A stretch of 64,000 bases of DNA from Ptiloglossa arizonensis. Lineage: Eukaryota > Arthropoda > Insecta > Hymenoptera > Colletidae. The translations under genes and the position numbers were made by a program. The notes beneath the pieces were generated by a model, which saw nothing but the letters and a program-made list of their open reading frames with translations, did no database searches and was not told the origin of the DNA. Below are positions 11,819 to 22,647 of the stretch, piece after piece (the stretch's first letter is position 1; every line of letters starts with the position of its first letter). The DNA lies in NCBI RefSeq assembly GCF_051014685.1, contig NC_135054.1, positions 6,576,001 to 6,640,000 of the forward strand, given 5' to 3'.

Positions 11819-12775
11819 AGCGTATGTGTCTTCGTGTCATGTAAATAATGTTCGACGTGTACATTCTTATTGAATATACTTTGATTCCATTTTGTTTCGT
11901 TCCATTTACAACGAATCGTTTGATTTTTATTTATAATATTTACTTTATCTGTGTTATGATTCAAAGACACTGTTTACTATATTTAAAATACGATGCGAAT
12001 ATTGGATCTAATATCATTAAAAAAATATTATTCTGAACGAGTACGAAAGAAAAGTAGTAGTAATAATAATTTGAAAATACAAATGAAATAGTTATACAGT
12101 TGATGCGAAATCTTTTTCTCGGTGAAAATGGTAGTAGTATACGATAGCTGATAAATTTTTCACAATTTTTCTCACACGTGTACGAATTAATACCGTAGTG
12201 TTTTGGATACTTTCATTAAAATACTTACAACGACTTTTTACACGTTCATTAATTATTTCTACAGTGTAACGATTTTTCGTAATGAGTCCCGGATGATTAG
12301 TCTATTCAACTGTTAACGGTTTCCGAGGTGCATCTGCAAAGGGTGGCATTTTAGCAATGTATAAACTATAGCATACGATCCTTATCATAAATACATTCCC
12401 GATACGTTGTGATGGTGAGAGGTTGAGATATAAACAAGAGCTAGATCTCAGAGCCAAAAAAGAAAACAAATTTGATTATTTTAATTACAATATTTCTTTC
12501 CTTTGATTCTTCACAATTTCTATTTATTCGAATGTAGTATTGATTTGTTCGATTACTACCTTTAATTCATTAATTCGTTGATTTATTAATCAATAAGACT
12601 TATTAATTTTAATTAACGATTCTTATTAATTATTTCTAAGACACTTTGATATTGTCGACTAAGATTGTTAGAATGTGATATTTTTCTTGCGGATCGTAGC
12701 TGTCGATACTCTGTGGTGGAAACTTGGAAATCACTAACAATTGAACAAGTTGATTAATCGAAATTCATTACAAAA
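11819..12775. other. AT-rich noncoding stretch
   Basis: No recognised gene. Around 12560-12640 there is a dense cluster of TTAAT/ATTAA words, listed as a finding. Confidence 0.5.
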
Positions 12776-12839
12776 TGTCAATATATTGTCGAAGTAATCA
12801 AAGGACGTATAAAAAGTAGTTAAATATTTCGAGGATAGT
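12776..12839 (+). repeat. Left arm of a 64-bp inverted repeat
   Basis: Begins TGTCAATATATTGTCGAA and pairs with the right arm at 13365-13428 with three differences in 64 bases. The two arms enclose 525 bases holding a broken coding frame. I found no clear target-site duplication outside them. Confidence 0.92.
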
Positions 12840-13183
12840 TCGAAGAAGAAGACGACGAAATGTAAAATACACGTACATAAGTTCGATTATTATTATATCG
12901 ATAGTTTGAGTACATTTTTGACAATTTTCCCATCGTTTCTCGGGAAAGTGATAACGTTTGTTCCATGGGAGACACTCCAAAATATCTTGCATTAATTTTA
13001 CATTTTCAGGCGGTACCAAAAATGGGCATTTTTAACATCCTCCTTTATCAGACGCCGATGTACTTTTTTAACGACTCGATTTTCTCTTTTACGAAACTGT
13101 TCCAGCAGATGTGACGATTTAAATCTCTTCGTGTCTTTCTGGGAGGTCCGCAGTCTATTTCTAGAAAACGTCACTTGCTGAAT
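12798..13183 (-). pseudogene. Broken coding relic of unknown family
   Basis: On the minus strand a frame without a start codon (13183-12998) reads through RNRLRTSQKDTKRFKSSHLL and a basic stretch including KRENRVVKKVHRRL. A one-base shift in the T run near 13025 brings in a second frame with PPENVKLMQDILECLPWNK and then HFPEKRWENCQKC. Joined, they look like one basic protein segment of about 100 residues with a C-terminal Cys pair. The second frame runs on into the left inverted-repeat arm. I do not recognise the family. It may be a retrocopy, a captured gene fragment, or part of a transposase. The frameshift and missing start support pseudogene status. Confidence 0.4.
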
Positions 13184-13364
13184 TCACAACATTTCCTCTG
13201 CGTCTGTTTTCCTGGAGAAATCGTAGTTAGACGCCAGTTTTTAGAATCACAACGATCGATATAATTAGTCTTCCCAATATTTAATAAGCTAATATTTTTA
13301 AAACCTATATTGTATCACTCTTCTTGACACTTGAACATTTTTTAAAATGGTTTTAAATTAAATT

Positions 13365-13428
13365 ACTATCCTCGAAATATTTAACTACTTTTTATACATC
13401 TTTTGATTATTTCGACAATATATTGACA
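13365..13428 (-). repeat. Right arm of a 64-bp inverted repeat
   Basis: Inverse complement of 12776-12839, with 61 of 64 positions matching. It ends TATTGACA. Together the arms could fold an RNA into a long stem or mark the termini of a small DNA element. Confidence 0.92.
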
Positions 13429-16400
13429 ATTTCCCTTTCACAATCCTTTTCGATAGAAATAAAGTAGAAAATGTATTTTAACAGTGTTCGAGGTTTTTAT
13501 TGAATTTGTTTTAATCGAATGACTTCAATTTATGTATACATCTATTTTTTGTTTTTATTATTTTATTTCAGTTTGCATGACTATCTGAAACAACAAATGT
13601 TTAATTTACCACGATTCAAAAAATTCAATTCAGATTAGAACTCATGCAAACTCTTAATTTTTGTTACAACTTCCTATCATTTCTTCGATAATTTAAAGCT
13701 TTAAGCATTTTCTCCATTTTCTACATTATGTCATTGTTACTTCATACGAGTCGTTTCTGTCTTTGAAAGTAGCTTATTCCGTGTCTTTTTTTAAACTAAC
13801 GGTTCTATTCAAATTTTTATAAAATGTTTATACATTTGTATTATTTAAAACAGATTTACGATGAAAAAATTGATTGGATGTTCAAAGGATCGGTTAAATA
13901 GTTTTTGAGTAATCGAGGTTTTACTTTAATAGCGTGTATAAATTTCCATTTAATAAAATTATACGAATTGAACTGTTGATCAGTCGTCGTTAATCAAAGT
14001 AATAACAAACAACGCGTAACAAATTTTCTACGTGTTTCATATCCGATAAAATACTATTAAAAATTATCCATATTTTAGATTGCTACTAACATGTAGCAGG
14101 TTTATATTAGTGTAATAATTTGTATTGCATATTTATTTACATATCGTAGAACAGAAATTGATGTAACGAATACATACACATACACATACTCTATATAGAA
14201 ATTACAGAATACGAAAGTTCATTTGACGCGTTTATATCATGAACGAAGTTTGGTATCAATTCGATTGAAAATATTCGTCAAGTTTAAACCACGATAACGC
14301 GAGACAAAGCATTAACAGATGGTCGCATTTCTTTGTTTAATGTTTTCATTCGGTTATAAGAATACACTGCTCGATATTTTCTCACAAAACTACACATTAA
14401 ACGTGAACGATCCACAAAGACTGGTCGTCGTGCCTTGCGTGACTGCACATTTCGAAGTTTTAGAACATTTGCAACTGCTTGTCGAGCGATGAAACGAAAG
14501 TTCAAGGATACTGCGGACAAGCTTCATATCATTCTACATAGGAAAAACTAAATTCTTCAGCGATAATCGAACTTCACAATATTGGTTATTGTTACCTTCC
14601 CTTTTAACGTCTCGAGTGTAAGTCTGACGAGTATCGATCGATTTATCTGTTGAGAATTTTTCTGTTCGAGGCACGAACATGCTAACTGGGAGTGCTTTGA
14701 GTTTATGACATACAGGATACACGGAATGTATTTGTTTTGCTTTTATCAAGGAAATAGAGATCCTAGGCTCGCTCTTCGAATTGGTGATTGTATTCAAACC
14801 ATTTCAAGATACCTTCAGTCAAAGAATGATACTTCAGAAATGTCCAAACCTATTGCAAAACTGTTCTGATTGAAAGTTTGGTAAATTATTTTGAACGTTT
14901 TGAAAGTATTACAAACCTTAGTAATACGGTAAACAAAAGTTAGAAATATTTATAAGAAATGTAAAAACAAGATTATATTGGCAATAATGTCGTTCAATTA
15001 TGTAGATTAAATTTTATGCAGCTAGCTGTATAACGAACGAGCAAATTTTTCACTATCGATAGGTATTAACAAGCAGTGTCAAGATTGTCGAAACTTTAAA
15101 TGTTTTCACGACAGTTAAGTCTTCGAAGACTTTAAAAACATTTAAGGCTTTCAAACCTATTTTATAATAGTTTCCAGACAATTTGAAAGTCATTTAAAAT
15201 TCGACATTTTTGGGGTTTTAAAATTTCATTTCGAATCCATAAATTCAGATACAATGTACTTATATATAGTATTACAATAGTGGATTTATATGTAACTAAT
15301 CAGATTCAATACCCTCTCGTTCAGTATCCAAGAGAAATACCATAAATATGTATATATAACAGTATAATTCGAATCTTTCTTAAATTTTATACATGTTTTT
15401 ATTAATAATTTAAAAATCGATATTATAATCTCGTTTGTACACTATAGCGCGTAATGTGGTGAGAGAAACATATTGTTACAGTGTGGATTTTAACACTTTG
15501 GGACATGACCAATTAAAGTTAAATTATATTAAGTACGAATTTCTTCGTATAACTATTCTCACAAAAAAAGAGTGATGACAATTTTATAATTATCTTTCGA
15601 AATTTTTGGAGTTAAAAAATATCTGTTTCTTACTTATTAATTTTAATTAGGTTCGGTATCCTGTGAATGTATTTTCTTTGATAATATGAAAGAACGAAGT
15701 TGATTTGTTTTATCGTTTTTCCAATTTTCTGTATGCCAATTTCAAACACGTGGATCTGAGAATACCGTACTTAAAGTTTGTATCGATTTTTTTAGTTAAT
15801 AAGTTACACTCGCAACTAATCAGCTACTCCAAAGCCATATAATAAACTTACTTCCTTCTAAGAAATATCCTCTTGTTCTGTCAGCTGTTGTCGCCTAGCT
15901 ATTTTAGTCTGGTTTGTCATCTCGGTGGTGTGGAACGTTTCTCCGTAACGCTTAATCTCTTCAGGGATACTGGCACATAGATGCATTTACATTTGGTTTA
16001 CAAAGTATTTGAAATATTATACCGTGTAAATAACCACTAAAATTTCAAATAAATATTCCAATTATATAACATGGCAAGATCGTTTTAAAATTGATATACG
16101 TCATCGATCAATATCAATTTCAATTTCGGTTTCTGTCCCAATGACGATTCTTAGAACGTTGGACATTCTTAAGATGATTAAATATTCTGATGTTTCTTGT
16201 GATTAGTAATCTTTCCTTTTTCTATATTCTATTATTATCTTCTGTAAATTACTTATAGACATAACTATATCCTTATAATATATCGCGCGAGTACTTTTTC
16301 AATCCAAATGTATATGCACGTGTATAAATTTGTAACGTAAATGTATCGATGGTATCGAAACACGTATCAGACCAATCGCTACTTTCGAAAGTTTGAAAGT

Positions 16401-16560
16401 AGTATTTTGTTTCAACGAAATGTCTTGTTTCCAGTATCTTACACGCAGTAGCAGAGTATTTCAAGGAAGTCGAAAAATATTGGTGAAACACGCTTTCAAG
16501 CTCGTTTAAAATGTTGTTGAAATGAAATCTTTTCCAAGATCTACGAATGTGTAACATCAT
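13429..16560. other. AT-rich noncoding stretch
   Basis: About 3.1 kb with no credible gene. Open frames at 14284-14797 on the minus strand are short, unlike known families, and lack supporting signals. Confidence 0.45.
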
Positions 16561-16586
16561 CCATATCTCCTTCGGGTTTTCATCAC

Positions 16587-16990
16587 TCAGTGGCTACCAT
16601 CCCGCCATGAGAGAAACTTGGCGTATGATGTAGTGCACCGATGCAGACACACATCGTTCCTGCTGTAATGCACTCCGGGCGTTCTCGGTCGAAACTGCAT
16701 CCTGTGTTCCTCGACTCTCTCGGCACGTAGCCAGCTTTCGATAGGCCGAATTCTCTTTGTTGGTGTGGCCACAGAGGCCCTGGTCCGCCTATCGGAACTT
16801 CCTCGTGCTCGCTGGTAAAAAGCAGGACAATCGAAAGCTACGTGGATGATTTTGTGGACCGACGCTGCTGTGTCGACCCAGTTTGTCGCGGCCAAACATT
16901 TGCATCGACAGCGGAGGCACCACGTTCCAGACGACAATTACGAATGTACTAGTTGCACGACAGCTTGAAGAGAATTTTCCTTTTGGTCTG
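16587..16990 (-). pseudogene. Possible C-terminal tail of a non-LTR retrotransposon ORF2
   Basis: A minus-strand frame contains SGTWCLRCRCKC followed about 20 residues later by IIHVAFDCPAFYQRAR. The order C-x2-C ... H-x5-C-P-x-F resembles the zinc-finger tail that follows the reverse transcriptase in R1/Jockey-like LINEs. The frame breaks upstream with a stop in front of LSSGTW, where such proteins normally have a short hydrophobic lead-in. Base composition is richer in GC than the neighbours, as expected for inserted coding DNA. No reverse-transcriptase motif is next to it, so this is a fragment at best, and it could also be an unrelated decayed gene. Confidence 0.3.
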
Positions 16991-17343
16991 TTGCGTCGCA
17001 GAACTGAGCTAACTGGGTTTGGAACATAGGGATCTCGCTCGGAACACTTGTGCGCGCACAAGGGACGAGATGCACAGAATGCATTGGAAAGAGCATGTAT
17101 GGAGGTACAGTGGGTCAGGAAAATATTAGACAGCTTGCTGTTAAAAACTGCAGCGAACAGGAGATATGTCTGTGATAATAAAGTTTCGAAGCTACCGTTA
17201 CAAGTAGGATAGGACGTAGCTATTGGAACGAGGATGTTGGTCAATCTTGAAAAAAAAAAAAAAAACATATTAGTGCTGGTAGAAAGTATTGATGCAACAT
17301 GATTTTTAGAATATAATGCTTGTGACGGTAGTTAATAATTGGA

Positions 17344-17715
17344 GTTAACTGGAGTTAATCCATTCATAAACTCATATTTCGCGTATCTTGATTCATCGTC
17401 TCTTTATTAACAAGAATCCGTAATATAAATAAAGCGGTGAAGAAATAATGAGCAAAATATATTTACTAACTAAGCATTCTCTAGATGGATATAAGTACAT
17501 GTTATTGTTTCTTCCTAGTGGTATTTTACCGGAACTAGGGTTAACTAGAGTTAATTGATCTATAAACTCATATTTTACGAATTCCAAGTCATCGTTTATT
17601 TATTAACAAGAGCCAGTGATATAAATAAAACGATGAAGAAATAATAAGTAAAATATATTTTCCAAGCATTTTGCGAATGAATACAAATGTAACATATTGT
17701 TATTTCTTCGAGAAA
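17344..17715 (+). repeat. Diverged tandem duplication, 196-bp period
   Basis: The segment around 17366 (ATAAACTCATATTTCGCG, then ATCGTCTCTTTATTAACAAG) recurs at 17562 with substitutions, including the following AAATAAAGCGGTGAAGAAAT. The two units are roughly 80% alike by eye. No coding function is apparent. Confidence 0.8.
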
Positions 17716-17833
17716 CACTCATTGTTATTTTTGAGATAAAAATAAGGAAATCACTGATCGTTATTTTTATATCTTATTTCATCGTTTAAGGGATTAACTA
17801 AACGAACTAACAATCAAGAAAAAGTGATAATCT
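17688..17833 (+). repeat. Dispersed repeat, copy A
   Basis: About 146 bases, from ATGTAACATATTG to AAAGTGATAATCT, nearly identical to 19706-19850. Shared words include GAGATAAAAATAAGGAAATC and CTAACAATCAAGAAAAAGTG. It follows directly on the 196-bp tandem units. It could be a remnant of a longer element shared by both places. Confidence 0.9.
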
Positions 17834-19451
17834 CCGTATAATTGAAGGAAACAACAACTGAGGAAAGAAAGATAATGTTAAATTCATATGATGTTGTATA
17901 TGATAATATTGAATTCTTAGAAAAACCGTTTCATTTTACGAAGTGGTAGAAAGGGTTCAAAAATCAATCGAGTGTTGAGAATCTGGTCCGATCTCCGTCG
18001 CAATTGCGAGAGAATTCAGAAAAGTAAGAAATTACAATTATTCTGATAAAGAATGTGGCGAGAGATGGAAGGAAATACAGATAAAATAAATCAAACGAGC
18101 AGAACAAAATTTGCAAAAGAGTTTTCAAGAAATGATCTTGAACTTTGGGAGAGATGACGATTTGGATTTATACGACTGTTTTTGCATTTGGAGAATTTGC
18201 GTTTGTCGACGACATTGTAATTGATTGAAAAATGCACAATACTTGAATATATTGAAAGAAAATTAAAAAGAAGTTCGAGAAACTTAAAACTTCCAAGGAA
18301 TTTTTATTTTCAACGTATAATGATAATCATTTCAAACATGTAATATACAAAGTGGGTCATGCTGACGTAGTGTTACAATCGAATGAAAAATTGATGGGCA
18401 AAACTAAAAATAAGATTGCGAAAACATGAAATATAACATAAATCAACTGAAGGAAAAATTCATTCTGGAGTAGAGTAATATTAGTAACGATATAACGAGA
18501 AAATTAAGCACAAAGATTATTAAATAAAATGTTAATTGATTGTATTTTGGAATGAAAATATGTGTGTTTATTCTTTTGTGGAGGAATAAGAGTGATTTTA
18601 TGGTTTTTATGGTTAATTGTATTTTTTTTTAGCTTTTTCGTGTTTCTAAATAAATGGCAAACACAACTGCTCTATAAATAGAAGTAGCGTGATGTAATAA
18701 ACAATATTGAATAAAAGTAAATGGAAAGTATTAAGAAGAAACATTTTTTGTTTTATTGATATTAAACGTTCGCAGTGGGAGTAACTCTAAGTATATCTAT
18801 ATATACATGTATGTCAGTACGTATATAAGCTTTATGTACCCAACCCTATATGTTATTTGTTAATGGATTATATCGGATGATTGTCTCGAGAGGCCCCAAA
18901 AGTAGTAGCCGCAATTCACCTGATACTAACATTGTGATTATCGTTACGGTGACGGCTGTATGCGAGATGTATGATCAACAGTGCAAAAATAATAATGATT
19001 AGTTTAGAATCGACCTTTATCGAGCTTACACTTATTGGAAATCGATTCGAATTTATTAGCGGACACGCACATACACATTTACTCAATTGAACAGCGTGTG
19101 CCCGATTACATACATACAATGATACAAATTTATCTTAAAAATCTTACATCCAGAAATTGTTAAAAAAATACAAAGAATTGGTAAACTTGGTGATTCGCAC
19201 GCGGATTAGTGGTATTTCCATTAAAGTCATTAAGACGACTTTCACGAGTAATTAATCTTCTTCATTTCTCGTGTCAAAGAGTTGTAAAAAACTTCTCGAC
19301 GAGGAAAATTTCATCTAACAAGTTCTAAGGGGGTACATGAATCTGTAAAACACGTGTGTATGGGTAGAACAAAATTCATATAGGGTTTTTCCACACAATT
19401 ATTACATTCGAAGAAAATTGGAGCGTGGTACACTTTGTCTCGTAGTTTGTT
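17834..19451. other. AT-rich noncoding stretch
   Basis: About 1.6 kb without a recognised gene. The last few hundred bases (19140-19450) may contain unrecognisable N-terminal remains of the transposase relic that follows. Confidence 0.4.
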
Positions 19452-19686
19452 TGACAAAACAATTACCACTGAAATCTACTTGGACGTATTCAACGAATTC
19501 GTAAATCGATTAAGAGGTGACGAATTGACGTAAAGTTACTTTCACCAAGATCGAGTAACTTGTATATCTAATATAAGCACGAGAGAAATACAGAGTTATT
19601 TCGACGAGCGAGTAATCTCTGAAAGTCTTTGGCCACCAAGATTGCCAGATCTTACTCCCCCTGATGTATTCGTTTTTCGTTTTTGA
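19452..19686 (+). pseudogene. Tc1/mariner-like transposase relic, C-terminal half
   Basis: The plus-strand frame reads TTEIYLDVFNEFVNRL, meets an in-frame TAA near 19540, and continues YFHQDRVTCISN, FDERVISESLWPPRLPDLTP and PDVFVFRF before a stop. This matches, from family knowledge, the insect DDE transposases with YFQQDGATCHT and LWPPRSPDLTPPDFFLWG blocks, which carry the second and third catalytic acidic residues. QDG has become QDR and the final FLWG is lost. No N-terminal helix-turn-helix is attached. It is dead, and 20 bases further on dispersed repeat copy B begins. The N-terminal half of the same family appears at 30.5-31.1 kb on the other strand. Confidence 0.85.
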
Positions 19687-19705
19687 TTTACATGCGAGAG
19701 ATGGA

Positions 19706-19850
19706 ATGTAATATATTGTATTTCTTCAAGAAACGTTCATTGTTATTTTGAGATAAAAATAAGGAAATCACTGATCGTTATTTTTATATCTTATTTGATC
19801 GTTTAAGCGATTAACTAAACGAACTAACAATCAAGAAAAAGTGATAATCT
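19706..19850 (+). repeat. Dispersed repeat, copy B
   Basis: Nearly identical to 17688-17833. Its last 33 bases (19818-19850) are perfectly repeated in inverted orientation at 19927-19959. Confidence 0.9.
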
Positions 19851-19959
19851 TATTATTATTATAATATTTATTATTTTTGTATAACGCTTCAGCCAAAATT
19901 TACAGAAATATAGATTATAAAAACAAAGATTATCACTTTTTCTTGATTGTTAGTTCGTT
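19818..19959. repeat. Perfect 33-bp inverted repeat around a piggyBac fragment
   Basis: Arm 19818-19850 ends AAGAAAAAGTGATAATCT and arm 19927-19959 is its exact complement. The 76-base spacer contains 42 bases (19869-19910) identical to 23036-23077, inside the piggyBac relic, including that relic's premature stop. The arrangement looks like a rearrangement scar, not an insertion by transposition. Confidence 0.9.
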
Positions 19960-22500
19960 CAAGATAATCAATCTTGAATGTATTATAAAACATTGCCTGT
20001 GTCAATACTTTTATTTGGTACTGTATTTATTCAGTTTGTTAATTCGTAAGTTAGGCGTTCTTTATACGGCTATACTTACTGCGAAATGACAGATATCTCC
20101 AGAGTGTCAACAATTAGGTGATGACCTCGGAATGGACATATCTTATTGTGAATTATTTCTGTTTACATTTGGTGTAGTACCTATATTTAAACGAGTAGTC
20201 ATCATTTAAAATATTTGCTGAGAATTGTGGTTTATTATTGCGATCTAGTTACATAAAGAACTAGAACTTACAAATTAAAAAGTTAAAAATCTCCGAAACT
20301 ACTACTTTTCAAATAATGTGTTTATTCTAAGCTATTTTTAATTATTCTAAAGAGCTGTATCAAATCCTAATACTTTGTACCTAAGGTATAATTACATTTT
20401 GCATAGGTGAATCGCAATTGGGACCATTGCATGTCGAATGGAGCTATGCATTAATTAATCGATTTATTTAAGTATTTACACGGTAATAGACGAAATAGGT
20501 CTAGAACATTAATGTATGACAATGAAGAAAATAAATGAATTATGTAGCATCAGTTCTATGTATCGAGTAATAAGCAGTTAGTTTAAATAACTCGTAAGGA
20601 AACGAATAATGGAAATGCAAAGAAAAGTAATGTATATTTTCCGACAATGCAGTAGTACAATTACTTGATATTATTTGCCAAAGTAAAATTTACATTATGT
20701 CGAAAAATGCTCTAAATAGAACAAGAGGCAAAGTGTCTAAAATCATGCAATATTTTCTGAGGTACTGTAATATAACATATTATGATATTTTCATTACAAT
20801 AAAAATCCAATGGAAATTCGATTTAAAATTAAAATGTTAAAAATATCTGAGGATACTTTATTCGATCATAATATTTAGTAATAATGGAATCATTAATAAT
20901 GATATGTAAGAGGTAGAAAAGAACCATTATTCTTAATGAGTAATAAAATAAAAAGTTTTATTACGAGCAGGTAATTGTGGCTGCATCTGATCATGGTAAA
21001 ACTCATTCTACGAGCAGTGCAGCGCAAATATTTATGTTAAATTTTTCCGGTCATCAAATTATACCTCCTTTTGTAGGACTAAAAGAAAAAAGTGAGAACT
21101 GAAGAAACAGAATAATATAGATATTAAATTTGAGAAGTAAAATATTAAGGAAGATCAGTGGTAAATTTGCACAATATTCTTTATAATATTTTGTAACTTG
21201 TGTACGATTCATATTTACAGTGATCGGTTCGTAGTTGTTACATGTGTACGTCGTCAAACTTTTTTTTACATTTTTCCACCGAAACTTTGTTAAAGTTTCA
21301 ATTGTTATATGCTATCATGGTTCATATATTGTATATGCACAATGCACACGAGCCTTATGTAAAACATGCGATGTATACATCAAATGAATGCTACGTGTAT
21401 GTAACGACATGCACGCCACACACATAAGTACCCGCACGCACATGCGACATGTGTGAAAGCGCAAACAAAGTTTTGGGACCCGCTTAACATTTTAAAATGT
21501 TAATATTTAAACGAGACACGAATTTTAATTTTGTAAATCTATGATAAAAGAATTAGAACAAAGCCAACAACGCAAAAATGTGTAAAATGTAATTCTTTAC
21601 AATGGTACTGTTCTGTTCGTTGAAACAGTAAATTTATTAATAATATTTTCATAATCTTGTCGAGTAATATTATTTTCAATAAATATTATTGATAAATTAT
21701 TTTGATAGATCTGGTCAACGCTATTTCTTAAATAATTTCTTATCAATAATAAAGATGGTTAAATATAGGAATACAAAATGCGTTCACATGTTTCCAATAT
21801 AAAATATTGGTGTTCATTTTCTTCCAAATGGGCTTTTCTTAATGAAACATGGGGCTCTTAAGAAAATGAAAATTTTCATAGAGTTCCCTGTACCTAGATT
21901 AACGAACAATGTATCAATAAATAGTTGTTACTTCCGATGTTAAAAGGTCTGCTTGGCGATTTCATTATTTTGATGGTATCAAAATTGTGTGCAAGTAATA
22001 TTGAAACAAAAATAACCAATTCTACCTTAGGAGCAGTGAAACCAACAGATCCTTACTTTAAACCCGAGCTACAAGATAGAAAAAAAACAATATGGTGATT
22101 GTCTACTGTCTTGGTATTGCCAATAGATATAACAGGCATAAAACCAGAGCCAAAAAGTTTTCTATCGTAGTATTTAAAGCATTTGAAAAATAGTACAAAT
22201 ACTACCACCACTTCTCTTATTACGAACAGTCGTCACTGCATTATATCCCAATTTAATTTCACATAAGAAAATATATATTCGAATTCAACTTTGATTTGCC
22301 ATTTGGTATTTTATAAGTGTTATCTAGTAGCACTTTTTACTTTCCGATTTGTAAGTAAGGATTGTAGCCGTGAACAATTTCGGAGAAATGTCGTTTGCAG
22401 GAAACATATTTCAAGACTCCGTAATCACGATTTTACTATTAAAAAAAAGTAATGTTTTTCAATATACAGATGCATGTATGTATATACAACGCATATACAT
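19960..22500. other. AT-rich noncoding stretch
   Basis: About 2.5 kb without a credible gene. Long direct or inverted repeats were not seen, apart from a short CA/CATG-rich patch at 21330-21450. Confidence 0.45.
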
Positions 22501-22529
22501 AAATACGTATGTATCATTGGCGTCGAAGA

Positions 22530-22640
22530 AGAAAACTGTTGTCGAGATCCAGTACGTTTTTCCGTACGAACAGAAAGTCACAAGCTCTGGCACCAATGAA
22601 GATCGAAAGAGATTGGTTGTCTGGACCACCAGCAGTATAT
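22530..22640 (-). repeat. Third member of the 38.1-kb foldback family
   Basis: Read on the minus strand, this segment (ATTGGTGCCAGAGCTTGTGA onward, then CTTTCTGTTCGTACGGAAAA) aligns with both arms of the foldback at 38.11-38.24 kb. In translation all three give similar peptides: here IGARACDFLFVRKNVLDLDN, there GDFLLKRKELVV and DFLLIRKELMDL. It lies just beyond the C-terminal stop of the piggyBac relic, so it may be part of that element's 3' region or an independent repeat. Confidence 0.6.
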
Positions 22641-22647
22641 TTTTTAT

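Noticed and set aside
16789..17268. 159-codon minus-strand frame opening with a Phe run
   Set aside because: It starts in a poly-A/T tract, overlaps the more family-like 116-codon frame in another register, and shows no recognisable domain.
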